Shown piece after piece: positions 1 through 11,060 of a stretch of 64,000 nucleotides of DNA. Each line of letters opens with the position of its first letter. The stretch's first letter is position 1. The translations under genes and the position numbers were made by a program. This DNA is from Tenrec ecaudatus. Lineage: Eukaryota; Chordata; Mammalia; Afrosoricida; Tenrecidae. The notes under the pieces are model-generated. The model saw only the letters and a program-made list of their open reading frames with translations, was not told the origin of the DNA and ran no database searches. The stretch lies in contig NC_134542.1 in NCBI RefSeq assembly GCF_050624435.1, forward strand, positions 16,053,997 through 16,117,996. The letters are read 5' to 3'.

Positions 1-618
1 GGAGCGCCCTGAGGAGCTCTGACCAGCTTCTTTGTGTTGCCAGGAGACATTTCCAGAGCTTCCGTTCCACCACATGAAATACAAAATGGCTTTTAAAGAC
101 ACACACATAAAAGTGTAACGGGACCCTTCCATAGAGATTTGAGGTTTTCAATTATGTTCGGGGAAAGTCATGCATCTTCTCTTATATGCTCACTGCCCCT
201 CCCTCAGCCCACTCCAAGGCAAAAAAAATTTTTAAAGGACAAGTTATTGAAATGAAAGAGATTTCTCAATTTTTCACTGCGTAGAACCTTGAAATCGCAT
301 TAGTTAAGAGGTATTTATGAATCTCGATTTCAGACCAAAGGTTGGGAAGTCTTAATCCTCCATTTGCTCATTCTGACCCAATTCTTGAGAGAGCCGTAAG
401 CGTGGGGAGTGGCGGGTGTCCTCAGGATGATTTCTGTCAGTCAGTGGAAATGGAAATTTGTGGGAGTGTCTGCCCCTTAAACCCCCTGTGGACCTCAAAG
501 AGACCACAGGTCTCCGATCCTCTGTCTTTCTGTTCACTAGCCACTGTATGCACACACGGGCGGCAACAAGTTCATGGGGGAAAAAAAACAAATGAAAAGA
601 TAATGGGATTTCTATAGG

Positions 619-735
619 GATCGAGTGGTGTTGTGGTTATACGTTGGGCTGCTAATCGCAAGCACAGCGGTTCAAAACCAACCTCATTGGCAGTCCTACT
701 GTGTCCTGTAGGGTCATTGTGCTGAGATTTACATG
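619..735 (+). mobile_element. AfroSINE fragment
   Basis: The tRNA-like head (GTGGTTATACGTTGGGCTGC) with a B-box-like GGTTCAAAACC, followed by the tail motif TCCTGTAGGGTCATTGTG. It is diverged and internally deleted. Confidence 0.75.
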
Positions 736-1224
736 TGTAAATGAAGAAAAACGAGAATATAGTTGTTTGAAAAGACAGCAGAAACAAAGGGCATTCGAAT
801 TTTAATCAAGATTGCTATGTAGAATAATAAATGAGTTCAACAGCTTACCCGCCCCCCCCAAAAAAGATGATGGGCTTTCCCCATGAATTTCTATGAAGCC
901 CCCTCAAATTGTTGTTTGCTGCTGTGGAGTCACCCCCCCCCCCCCCACCAAACCCTGGTGACTCCGTGCACGTTGCGTTTTCATGAGCTGACTTTCGGAA
1001 GTGGCTGATCAGGCCGTTCCTCCTAGTCCGAAATGCCGCTCCACCTTGTGCAGGATCGGAGCTCCACACACGCCTCTGCTGACAGGGAGCGGTGGCCACG
1101 CTGCAGGTGCATTCGCCAGAGATCAAGGCAGGGTCTTGGCACACAAGGTGACAGTTCTACGACTGAATTCCACTCCAGGACTTGAGCTGCTAAGCTAAGA
1201 AACCTTAAAACCCAAATCAAACAA

Positions 1225-1437
1225 CAAACAACCAAAATGAAACCCCAGTTCACCCTCATTGACTTCATTCTGATGTACAGTGACTCTGTAGGACAGTCAA
1301 CCTGCCCCTGTAAGTTTCCAAGACTGTAATCTAGACAAGATTAGAAAGTCTTATCTTTCTCCAACTGATCATTTCTAACTGTTGACCTGGGGTTTGCAGC
1401 CCAATACATAACCCACTATGCCACCCGGGCTCCTGGC
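1225..1437 (-). mobile_element. AfroSINE
   Basis: On the minus strand it starts CCCGGGTGGCATAGTGGGTT and runs through the body to the 3' module with a CCTACAGAGTCACTGTA-type sequence. It is nearly full length and diverged. Confidence 0.75.
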
Positions 1438-1667
1438 TAAGCTATGGGATATGGGCAAATCAAGAGGATTCCCCAACGTCTGGGTCTGTGATATTGGCAG
1501 TACTAATTGGAAGACCCCATGGCCACCCCCTTCGCTGGTTCTGTTCTGAAATGTCTTAATGGCAGTCTGTCCTGCAAACTCCTTCTGATGCCCTGGATTG
1601 TAGACCTGTCAGACAGCATTATGGCTTCTCTATTCTCCCATACAGCACTTTTATTATTTTTTTACTA

Positions 1668-1893
1668 TTTAATGCATTTAAAATTATTGTTAATTGGGAG
1701 TTAATACATATATCATTCCACAGTTCAATCAGGTCAAGCAGAATTGTACAATTGTTACTACAATCAGTTTCCAAACATTCTTTTTCTTCCTTGACTCTTT
1801 GACATCAGCTCCCTTTCACCCTCCCTACCACCACTCTATCCCCCCCAATCCCCTGAAACTCTTATTCTTAGATTTATTAATCCTGGGTTTCAT
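1668..1893 (-). mobile_element. L1 3' end, older variant
   Basis: Minus-strand L1-type 3' terminus: the plus strand shows an ATTGTTAATTGGGAG start and a TCACCCTCCCTACC pyrimidine tract equivalent to the L1 G-rich 3' UTR. It matches the variant at 23508-23725. Confidence 0.6.
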
Positions 1894-1894
1894 A

Positions 1895-2800
1895 TAAGGG
1901 GGTACCCCCCAAACTGGAATATTTTCTCCCAAAATTATGTATTTAATTTTTTTTAACAAAACAACCTTATCACCTTCAAAGCACTCTCATTACACTTAAT
2001 ACATTTGTCAAATCTGAAAATAAATATTTGGAAACATTTTTCAAAGTTGTCTGTTTGGGTGACAGATAGCACCTCCCTCATTTTCCCCCACCTTTTCTGT
2101 GTCATCAAATTGCTGTCCTTTCACGTCCTTCTTCTCTTGTGAAAGCAAAAAGAAGTTGCATGGAGTGAGGTCACATGAGTAAGGCGCACCGGGTAAGAGA
2201 GGCATGCTGGTTTTTTTGTTTTTTGCCGAAAACTAGCGCACTGAGATGGCTGTGTGAGCAGGTGCATTGTCGTGGTGGCAAAACCAGTCCCCCATCTGCC
2301 ATAAATCAGGCCTTTTTTATCACACACTGTTACACAATCTTTTCAGAACTTCTAAATAGAAAGCTTGATTAATAGTCTGACTGGTGGAATGAACTCCAAA
2401 TGCACTAGCCCCATCATATTGAAAAAAAAAAAAAAGCAAATGAGCATCGTCTTGATCTTTGATTTCACTTGATGAGCCTTTGGGGAGCGAGGTGACAATG
2501 GCGTCTTCCACTGGTTTGATTACTTATGCTGCCCTGGTCGTAAGAGTAGCACCATGTCTCATGACCAGTAATGACCTTGGGGAAAGTCTGGGTCGCTTCA
2601 GAGCTGTTCTTTCAAAGCGCGGCCTCTTCTCACTGTACGCTTCTTTTCCTGGTCAATCAGAACCCGAGGCTCAAATGGCTTCTCTTTTAGGATCTTCCTG
2701 TTTTTAGTTTGTTTTCCCGTGGACAAAGTTATGGCTGCCTTCCAAGTTATGCAAACAAGAAATGTATGAGAGGATTAAAACAAGTTTATCCCCAAAACGT
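1895..2800 (-). pseudogene. Decayed mariner transposase and element
   Basis: The minus strand carries mariner transposase motifs in order: VITGHETWCY (codons near 2551-2578), an SSEIKDQDD stretch, TINQAFYLEVLKRL (about 2340-2385), HHDNAPAH (about 2254-2277), YSCDLTPCNFFLF (near 2142-2181) and CFEGDKVV near the C-terminus. The element belongs to the D,D34D mariner group of Tc1/mariner cut-and-paste transposases. The first catalytic Asp is His (codon 2561-2563) and the third is Asn (2155-2157); the second is kept (2269-2271). Frameshifts separate the blocks, so it is dead. The left end has a palindromic GGGGGTACCCCC next to a TA dinucleotide. I could not find the opposite terminal repeat, so the right edge is approximate. 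Subfamily not determined. Confidence 0.85.
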
Positions 2801-2947
2801 GTAGCTAGCTCATAGGAGAGTGCGCATGTTTTGAATGAAAGCTTGCTCTTAGCTCTTCCGCTAGAACTGTCTATCGAGTATCCATGTCCCTTAAAGGGAA
2901 CTTTATCCGCCGGGTTTCAAGTCAGAGTGTTTACGAAGGATCGAAGC

Positions 2948-3018
2948 AAAACCCACGCCGGGGGCTGTCAAGTCGAGTCTGACTTCCGGCAACTACCTGC
3001 GTCACAGAGCAGCACTGC
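2948..3018 (-). mobile_element. AfroSINE 3' fragment
   Basis: The CAAAACCCACGCCGGGGGC and GTCGAGTCTGACTT motifs match the 3' module of AfroSINE on the minus strand. It is short and diverged. Confidence 0.5.
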
Positions 3019-3698
3019 TACGTAGGATTTTAGAGAGACATCTATTTTCATCCAATAGTACAGGATTTTCTCCCTCTGGACTGATACAGTTACACAGTTG
3101 CTTTTTCTAACATACAGTAAAGGATTTGGGTCCAATGTCATTATTTCCCTTTTATTAAAAAAATCTCCATTTTTCATACGTATAGGCAGGATGTCTTTGT
3201 CTTCATTCTGACCCATGAATAGGTGCCTTTTGACTTGAAAAAAAGAGCTATTTGGTACAGAACTACCTCTTATAAACCCACATTCTCTCCTAATCGCACT
3301 GCATTGTTTGGGCTGAAGGAATGAGTATTTAATCAATCGAAGTCAATAAATTCTCCAAGTGCCCACAACAAAGCCATCAATCTCAGCCGAAGACGAGGAA
3401 GAAGGGGAAGGAGAAAAAAAAAAGAAAGAGGAAGTCATGAAGGAAGGGGAAGTCCGTGTAGGTGGAAGAACAGAGGGAATGAAAGTTCGGCGCACTCTTG
3501 ATTAAGTCCAGACTGCTAAAATGAGAAGTGATGTCATTAACTTACTAGACGTGTGCTGGACAGGGTTTTCGGTGAACACCACCCTCTAGTGACTGTCTTT
3601 CCAGAGTTGTGCACCCTACTGATTCTTAATTCTCAGTTTCGGACTCTCCCATCCCTGAGCTCTTCAATAAAACAGAATTATCCTCTGCCATATATGAG

Positions 3699-3724
3699 TC
3701 ACACACACACACACACACACACAC
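3699..3724. repeat. (CA)n microsatellite
   Basis: About 13 uninterrupted CA units. It lies directly after the AATAAA of the possible minus-strand retrocopy, where a poly(A) tail would be expected. Confidence 0.95.
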
Positions 3725-4370
3725 GACTTTATTAGATTTTTAAGGAGGAATTTCACCACATAGTTCAGTTCAAGAAAATTGAGGCCCTTGGCTGCCTTCC
3801 AGAACTTGGGTGTGACAATACTGGTGAGGTGTACCCTTCTATGTGCACACAGGGACAGTAAGTCAAATGATAAGGAGATGTAACATGTATAAGAGGACCT
3901 ATAGGGACACAGCCAGGAGGAGGAGTCATCTGCCCAAGTGGAGGGAGGCAGCCTGGAGGGTAATTCACAGGAGGTGGGGGACAGATCCGATTCTCTTGTT
4001 TTTGTTTTTCAGATTTGGATCTCATGGGGCTAACTGAAGATAGATCAGTTGAAAGCTTTAGTTCCCGAAGATTTTGTTGAGCTACAAGGATTATGTAAAC
4101 CTTACCCGAAGGGAATTGTGGGATTGTTGTTTTGGGAATCTGAGTTGGGATCCTTTCTGAGATGCAGGAGACCCCCCCACTATTGTCGGGACTCTCAGAC
4201 CTGGGATCTGTGGCCATCACTGCCTCGGAGCTGGAGTGTTCTCTGTGGTGGTTCAGGGGCTAGAGGCAGGGGGTGGTTTGCATTCCTGCCTGCCCTTTTG
4301 CATTTGCTTGTACACTTTAATCTCCATAGGCTGCACCTTCTTAAAATAAAACAGGGACATTATGGACATT
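3725..4370 (-). pseudogene. Possible processed retrocopy, parent unidentified
   Basis: A minus-strand open frame (3765-4220, 151 codons) is unusually long for this non-coding region and has a proline-rich block, including CPPPPVNYPPGCLPP. An AATAAA on the minus strand at 3728-3733 lies about 30 bases after the stop and directly before a microsatellite, as in a processed copy whose poly(A) tail has changed. The upstream sequence to about 4370 also reads as partly coding in other frames, suggesting frameshifts. I do not recognise the parent gene. The alternative is chance: proline-rich frames arise easily in pyrimidine-rich DNA. Confidence 0.3.
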
Positions 4371-5526
4371 TTGTGTGATGTGATATTATGAAATTTTCGC
4401 ATGACGCTTTACATGCAAGTGCTTTCTAAAAGCGTGGTGTTTGCTGGAGACCGTTAACTCAAGCAGTAGCTAGATTGCTTTTGCATTTGCCTTTCAAGCC
4501 TCATTGTGGGGAGTGGAGAAAGTCGCCTTCTCTCCCCTGTGGCAGTTGTCCCACAGTGCAATTAATTACCCACTTGCGTCCATCAGAAAGGTGTTAGAAA
4601 GGTCAGTGAGCTGGCATTTGCAAAATACTTCACCGCCGGGTTTGTCTGAAGGCTGTTCTGTTCGCACCATTTTTTTTTTTTTACGTCTTCTTCTCCAGGA
4701 TCATTTACAAAATGGCTGGCAACAACGCTGTCCCATTCAGGCGTGTCAGTCACGTGTTTCCCCTTTAGCCCTTCTCAGACGAGGGGGCTTCGTGGAACAA
4801 TGGACTGAAGCCATCACAGAGTGTCCCCTCCCCTTCCACTTGGGGAAGCACCCTCGACCATGAACTGGGAGTTGAGAGAAGAGATCAGAGGCCAGGCAGC
4901 GGAGCCTGGGATTTGAAGAAGCCCGCGCTGTCTATTCAGTGACCAAATGCCCGTCCTAGGGACGAAGAGGGAGCTGCTCTCTGCAGAGGGTTCTCAGTTC
5001 AAAGTCTGGGACTGAACCCGCAGACCTGCTGGAGGAGGGATGTGGGCAGCAGTGGGGAGCCCCAGGAGGGAGTCATTTGCTTTAATAAGGAGAGGAGCTT
5101 TCCTGAGAGAGAACACAATGAGGGGGAGGGGGAGGCATAGGGATCCTAAAACATGTTAAAATTTTGTGTCTTGGATTCATTTAACGTTCTCTGTATCTAT
5201 ACACGCCAATGTCCAAAATCACACGTGAAGCTTTCAGGTGTCCTATGTTTTAGCTAGCATGTAGGAAAAATGAGACAATTTCCTCTTCAGTCACCATGTA
5301 ATTTCTATCTTCCTCTCTCCTCCTCAATCTCCGTCCACTCTTACCCTCCCCTCTCTTTTCCTGGAATTCCATTAGAGACACGGAGTCACCTCTCTCTTCC
5401 TCCTTCTTCTCTTCTTCCCCTTTCCTCTTTCTTCCCCGGTTTTCATGACTTTCCATCTTCTTGGAGCCATGGATCCTGATTTTTAATCCTGATGCCAGGT
5501 TCCTTTTTTTTGGGGGGGGGGGGACA

Positions 5527-5695
5527 AAAATTAAGAAATAATTTAATTGGGAGTCTGTACAACTCTTATCACAATCCATCCAGCCATTGTGTCGAGCACA
5601 TCTGTACATTTGTTGCCACCATCGTTCTCAACACAATTTCTTTCCACTTGAGCTTCTTTCTACTATCAGCTCCTCATTTCTTTTGATTGCCAGAT
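5527..5695 (-). mobile_element. L1 3' tail in PAX3 intron 7
   Basis: Minus-strand copy of the common L1 3' terminus in this window: TTAATTGGGAGTCTGTACAA, then CACAATCCATCCAGCCATTG and GAGCACATCTGTACATTTGT on the plus strand. It ends about 235 bases before exon 8. Confidence 0.8.
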
Positions 5696-5931
5696 TCTTA
5701 ATGTGGTGACTTTTGCTTTCGCCCAATCCCCGATGAGACACCACGATGCCCTGCCGCACATGTGTGATTAGTTTCTCGAACCGAAGGCATTTTTGTGAGA
5801 GCCTCCAAACCATAATGTGGTGACCCTCCCTTCCTTTTGTCCTCTGGTGGTATCACTGAGGTAGGATGTCCTGTCCCACCCATTGTGAGCAGACTCAGCT
5901 AACATCTCTCCAATCTGCCTCTTGGTTCTAG

Positions 5932-6678
<747 letters not shown>

Positions 6679-6713
6679 GTGCCTTTCATTATCTCAAGCC
6701 AGATATTGCGTAA
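6679..6713 (+). CDS. PAX3: PAX3 exon 9, alternative C-terminus
   Basis: After the acceptor at 6677-6678 the sequence reads GT GCC TTT CAT TAT CTC and on to a TAA stop at 6711-6713, encoding (S)AFHYLKPDIA. This is the known C-terminus of the PAX3d-type isoform, in which exon 9 replaces the intron-8-encoded end. The coding part is only 11 codons plus the stop and is too short to be found by ORF length. The phase agrees with the exon 8 donor. The rest of the exon is 3' UTR. Confidence 0.95.
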
Positions 6714-7047
6714 GCGAACTTCCCACGTGGAGCTTTAACTGGCCCTGTCTCTGGTCTCCACACTCTAGACCCGAAGAGTCTTCTCAGAACAAACACTCTC
6801 TCTCTCTTTGGGGGGCTGGGGAGGGGGGCGTGAGGCAGCCGCTCCGGGAGAGTGATTGGTTGTATTCTTCTCCAGCGGTTGGTTTCCGGTTCATTTGAAC
6901 ATGCTGGCCAAAAGCCATTGAGGAGAGCACGAGCCGGAGCCGTAAGAGACAAAAGCAGCTTTTGAAGGCAGTGGTTTCACATGGCTCCAGGTCCAAATAA
7001 CCCCAAGTACCCGCCAGTGCTGGTGGTCAAGGAGCAAAAGCATTCCA

Positions 7048-7070
7048 GCGTGCGTGCGTGCGTGCGTGCG
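7048..7070 (+). repeat. (TGCG)n microsatellite in PAX3 3' UTR
   Basis: About five and a half units of GCGT/TGCG. It is an alternating purine-pyrimidine CpG-rich tract inside the probable 3' UTR. Confidence 0.9.
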
Positions 7071-7304
7071 ATTTCCCTGGACCGGTTTGGGCAGGCAGAG
7101 TGGTTTGAAAATATCATAGCATGCTATAAAGTGGACCTTGTTGGGCTGTCCCATGCTGACACTTCAGCAAAGCGAAACCTCCTTCAACGAAGCGGGAGAG
7201 GTGGCCCTCCCGTGCTTTTTCTCACCCTGAAGATGGATCTGAAAAAAAAAAATCAATGCTGTCTCATGTTGTAGGACACTAGACTAGATGTAAAGGACTT
7301 CCCC

Positions 7305-7310
7305 AATAAA
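7305..7310 (+). promoter_or_regulatory. PAX3: Candidate PAX3 poly(A) signal 1
   Basis: AATAAA about 590 bases after the exon 9 stop, followed by T-rich sequence. Confidence 0.55.
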
Positions 7311-7340
7311 TTATTTGTTATCTTATCCTCATTTGTAATC

Positions 7341-7346
7341 AATAAA
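7341..7346 (+). promoter_or_regulatory. PAX3: Candidate PAX3 poly(A) signal 2
   Basis: A second AATAAA, followed within 20 bases by GTCACGGACACGTCTTG. It is the best candidate for the main cleavage region because two signals lie within 40 bases. Confidence 0.55.
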
Positions 7347-7877
7347 TGTCACGGACACGTCTTGCTCACAGGACATGGGATACCATGAAGAATAGCCGCT
7401 TTTCTCTTTCTGTTTGATGCTTTCCCAATCTATATTCACGTGGAAGCCCCTCTAGGGTGGTGGGGGGAGAAGGGATGGAGGGCCTGGTGAGGAGGGGGTG
7501 TACGCCTGCCCCCACCCCCACCCCTAACTGCTTCCCGGTGTGCAATACTGTGTACCTCACGGATGCTTTGGTGATGGCCAAGGCGTTAGAAACCGAACCT
7601 GAACTCTATTTTCGCAGGTGCTTGTGTCTCCGCAGCTCGAGAGCTCTGGCGGGAGGACGCGGTGGTGCTGCCCATCTGCTGGGCCACCAACCCCTGGCGT
7701 GCTCCTTTCAGTTAGAGACCGTGTCAGATCATAAATAATGCTCTTAAAATGATCGCGTTTACATTCTTCTCTTTTCCAGGAGGGGCCGGGCAAAACCAGA
7801 CATGCCCACATGGCCCTTGCATAGTTTGAAAGGAAACCACGATCACGGATATTAAAGGATGATAGGAATGGAGGTTT

Positions 7878-7878
<1 letters not shown>

Positions 7879-7915
<37 letters not shown>

Positions 7916-7922
7916 ACACGCA
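7879..7922. repeat. (CA)n/(CGCA)n microsatellite
   Basis: Uninterrupted CA units grade into CGCACACG units. Confidence 0.95.
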
Positions 7923-8246
7923 GTGACACTTCAGAATATCAATAAACTTGTTCTTTGTGATGGTAAGAGGAACAAGGAGGTGGGAGGCAGTGTTATTTAT
8001 TTCTCTTTTTCTCTCTTCTCGGAACAATGAGCGAGGTGGGCACACATACATTCCTTGTAGAGTTATGGACTATGACGTAGCGAGTTAGCGAGACTAGACG
8101 TAGCATCCCCGTTAGTTCCTACATTGGTCGTAGAGGGTGATGGGACAAAAGAAGTCTGTCTTTGTGCCACAGCCTCAACCAACAACAGCGTGTTGTAAAA
8201 ATGTCTCTCTTGTAAAAAGTGCAGTAAATATTTACTATTTATGATG

Positions 8247-8252
8247 AATAAA
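8247..8252 (+). promoter_or_regulatory. PAX3: Possible distal PAX3 poly(A) signal
   Basis: AATAAA in an AT-rich repeat-free context, about 1.5 kb after the exon 9 stop. Another AATAAA at 7941-7946 follows a CA repeat. Either could end a longer PAX3 transcript; nothing in the sequence decides between them. Confidence 0.3.
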
Positions 8253-8504
8253 CAGTTATGAAAACCTGCCCGACACTCCTTATTTGGGGGGGGGGCAGAG
8301 AGGGAAGCTGGTGACTGGATTATTAATAAAGGACTTGGAAAGCGGGAGCTTGACAGCACATAGATCTAGTTCACGTCCAACGGTACCTTTCACTCAGAGC
8401 AGAACACCAATAAGTAGAACCTCTCTCAGGCGCACGCTCACAGAAGCTGCGGTGAACAAGCTTGGCAGGATCGCAGCATGTGTTTTCTTACGTGGGGGCC
8501 GATG

Positions 8505-8700
8505 GTGAGGGAGTTCCCTCAGTTGCTCATTGGAAGGTCAGTGGTTCAAGTCCCTGCAAAGGTACCTCAGAAGAAAGACCCGATATTCTCCTTTGGAAAC
8601 AAAAACAACCGCCGAAAAGCCAACAGATCCCAGTTCCTCTGTGACAAACTGGGAGTTGCCATGTGTTGGAATCGACTGATAGCCCTTGGCTTAGATGTGG
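8505..8700 (+). mobile_element. Degraded AfroSINE
   Basis: It shows a partial tRNA-like head (TTGCTCATTGGAAGGTCAGT, GGTTCAAGTCCC) and a 3' module (GTTGGAATCGACTGATAGCCC). The middle is rearranged. Confidence 0.6.
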
Positions 8701-8709
8701 CATCAGAAA

Positions 8710-10270
8710 AGCCCTCTAGTGTATAGGTCTGCCTCTCCGCCTTCTCAAACCCCTTCCTTCACTGTCAACGGGAAGCACGTTTTCATTCCCAGAGTGCCAG
8801 GCTCTGGGCTCATCTCTGGGCGTCAGCTCCACGGAAATGTTATTCAAGGTTGATTATTTTATTTCACCTTTAACCTCTTCATGGAAAATATTACTGCTGT
8901 TTTAACCTTCCTTCTTTCCCTCGCTCCCGCCCACGCTCTCTTCGTGAGGGTCTAAATGCGTGAGCCCAGGCCCGGGAGCTGGTGTTAAGCAGTGCTTGAA
9001 GTGAGTGGATGCACAGTTAGAATCCAGTGTGAGGGGACGCATTCTTCACGCCCTGGGAAGCTCTTGCTTGTATTTATTTAGTCCTTCAACATCCACGGGA
9101 AGCATGGGGTGCCCAAATTATTACTCGTTATAAGGGAGGACAACGGAGGACCAAGGAGGTCCTGGGAGCACATAGGGACTAGGCCCTGGGACTACAAGAA
9201 CAGATGACCACAGATGGTAACAGATGTCTGAGGCATACAGCAACAGACATGTTTTCCTCCCTCTCTCAGTCTTGGGGGGGGGGTATAAACCCCAAATTAA
9301 GGTTTCAGCAGGACCATGCTTTCTCTGAAGTTTCTAGAGAAGACTCTTTGCTTCCTGGAGATTCTGGTGGCCTCAGGTAATCCTTGGTGTTCTGCACCTT
9401 GTAGATGAATCAATTCAGACTGTACCTCTGCCATCACATGGTCTTCCCCTCTGTGTGTCTGTGTCCCAGTTCTCACATCCAACAGGGACAGGAGTCATTG
9501 ACGTGGCCCCCCCCCCCTGAATCCAGATGACCTCGCTTTAACTCCATGATGTCTGCCAAGACCTTATCTCCAAATGGGGTCGCAGCGATCTTTCTTCGGG
9601 GATGTACGACCAGCAGGCTTCTTTGAAGTGAGGATGGTGAGACTGCATCTTGAGAGACTAGTCCCGGGGCAAGGACACCATGCCTGGCAGAACAGAGGGT
9701 CAGAGCAAAAGGGGAAGGTCCTCCAGGACCCACTGTGGCTGCACCCGTGGTCTCCCACATCACAAGGATGACCAGGGCAGTTCAGGACCGAGTCGTGTTT
9801 TGTTCTGTGCTCCCCTGAAAAGAGGTCCTGAGCGAACAAGACGTTTTAGAGGACATCACGTACAAATCACCCAGTTAGCATGGAGAAGTGGGATTTGAAG
9901 CCGGGCAGAAACATTTTGCTATCTATATGCTTAAATGAAACATTCTTCCACTTCCCCAAGACTAGAAATATCTAGAAGCGTGCTCGGTAGCCCCCAGGGA
10001 AGCATGACCCTTTACATCTTAAAAAATTACAACGAAATGACGGTTTCCAGTTGCACTAGCCAGAGCTCATGGAGCGACTGCAGTCTTGGGCAGGGCCATT
10101 CTCACGTTTTCAGAAAGTTTCACTGGTAGCCCTGGTCTAACGCTTATATGTTCAATTCTGAAGAACCCCAAGTAATGCAGGTGTAATAATAAACATTTTT
10201 AATTCCTTACACTGTTTTAGCTATTTTTCCCTGTTCATCCTCCCAGTCAGCCATATTTCCCAAAAAAAGG
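8710..10270. other. Non-coding, no recognised gene
   Basis: No coding frame with gene-like features. Bases 9330-9600 resemble an ancient interspersed repeat on the minus strand (TGGGACACAGACACACAGAG type), but I could not assign a family. Two G/C homopolymer runs lie at about 9274-9283 and 9506-9516. Confidence 0.5.
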
Positions 10271-10274
10271 CAGG

Positions 10275-10440
10275 AAGCTACTATTTAAACCACACATACG
10301 TTGGTTAACTTGTTAAAGTCTCAAAATCCTGTGGGGTGGGATTTACTAGCCCAAATCACAGGGGAGAAGACTGAGGCCCTCAGTATGCCAAGGCCCTACC
10401 GTGAGAAATCACCGAAGCAGGATTCAACTTCCCTGCAGCC
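10275..10440 (+). mobile_element. MIR-like ancient SINE
   Basis: The order of motifs matches the MIR core and 3' half: ACTGAGGCCCTCAG, then AGGCCCTACC, then AGCAGGATTCAACTTCC. It is old and diverged. Confidence 0.45.
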
Positions 10441-10699
10441 TGCTGGGAAGATGCGCTGCATATCTTCTCCATTTGCTTCCCCCATCCCACCCCTTCCTAA
10501 TCATTTTTTTTATTCCTAGTGTCGTGAAACATAAGCGACAAAACATTTGCCAATGTCACTTTTATGTGTCCAATTCAGTGACACTCCTTAGACCCCCTCC
10601 AGGTTGTGCTCCTATGTCCCCCTCCTCAGGCATCTCACAAGCCTCACCCTTCCCCCCTCCCCCCAGCACCATGTCAACTCCTCCCCCTGCCAGACGCAA

Positions 10700-11060
10700 G
10701 TTGGAAACAGGCTTTAAAAATTTTTATTGTGGGCTTCCCAGTAGATGAAAGGACTGCTACCGGAATGTGGGATTCCACCATGGAAACTTGATCTCACACA
10801 ATCACTTTCCCTCCCGGCTCTTGATCGCAGTTCTTGCACGAGCGGCTTGTATCTCTTGTCAGTGTACATCTTTATGTCTTTCTTGAATCTGTCTCTCTGA
10901 AATCTGTTGCCCTGCTCGGACGTTTCATGTGGAAAGTCTCTTCCCCTGACCCCATTCTTTCTTTTATCAATCTCCACGGGAATGGGGACCTGACTCCCCC
11001 CATCCATCCTAGCCCCCTGTGGAGTGAACCCACTCATCTCCTGGAACAAACAGTCTTAAG
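10700..11060 (-). pseudogene. Possible processed retrocopy, parent unidentified
   Basis: A minus-strand open frame of 111 codons (10714-11049) is rich in charged residues, for example RFKKDIKMYTDKRYKPLVQE, and ends in CCCACAATAAAAATTTTTAA: the stop overlaps the region of an AATAAA (10723-10728 on the minus strand). The composition looks coding rather than random. No family is recognised and no intron structure or 5' end can be drawn. It could be a processed pseudogene or a terminal exon of an unknown transcript. Chance remains possible. Confidence 0.25.

Larger units (their letters stand above)
1..5931 (+). other. PAX3: PAX3 intron 7, 3' part
   Basis: This is the stretch upstream of exon 8, placed in intron 7 because it ends in a polypyrimidine tract and AG (5930-5931) directly before the PAX3 exon 8 coding sequence. 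It contains AfroSINEs, two L1 3' tails, a decayed mariner and a possible retrocopy, listed separately. Bases 1-616, 741-1220, 3020-3690 and 4400-5525 show no gene or repeat that I recognise. They include poly-C (932-946) and a pyrimidine-rich stretch near 5280-5440. Confidence 0.85.
6714..7365 (+). other. PAX3: PAX3 3' UTR (probable minimal extent)
   Basis: This is the sequence from the exon 9 stop to just past the second AATAAA. It holds a G-rich tract (about 6810-6832), a TGCG tetranucleotide repeat (7048-7070) and no interspersed repeat that I recognise. The end is inferred from two close AATAAA signals. A longer UTR reaching the AATAAA at 7941 or 8247 cannot be excluded. Confidence 0.6.

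Noticed and set aside
7557-8051. 164-codon open frame (-)
   Set aside because: Much of it translates the CA microsatellite (VCVCVRV...), and the rest has no family likeness.
9330-9600. Possible LTR or ancient DNA transposon
   Set aside because: Phrases are familiar from old mammalian repeats but I could not fix family or ends.
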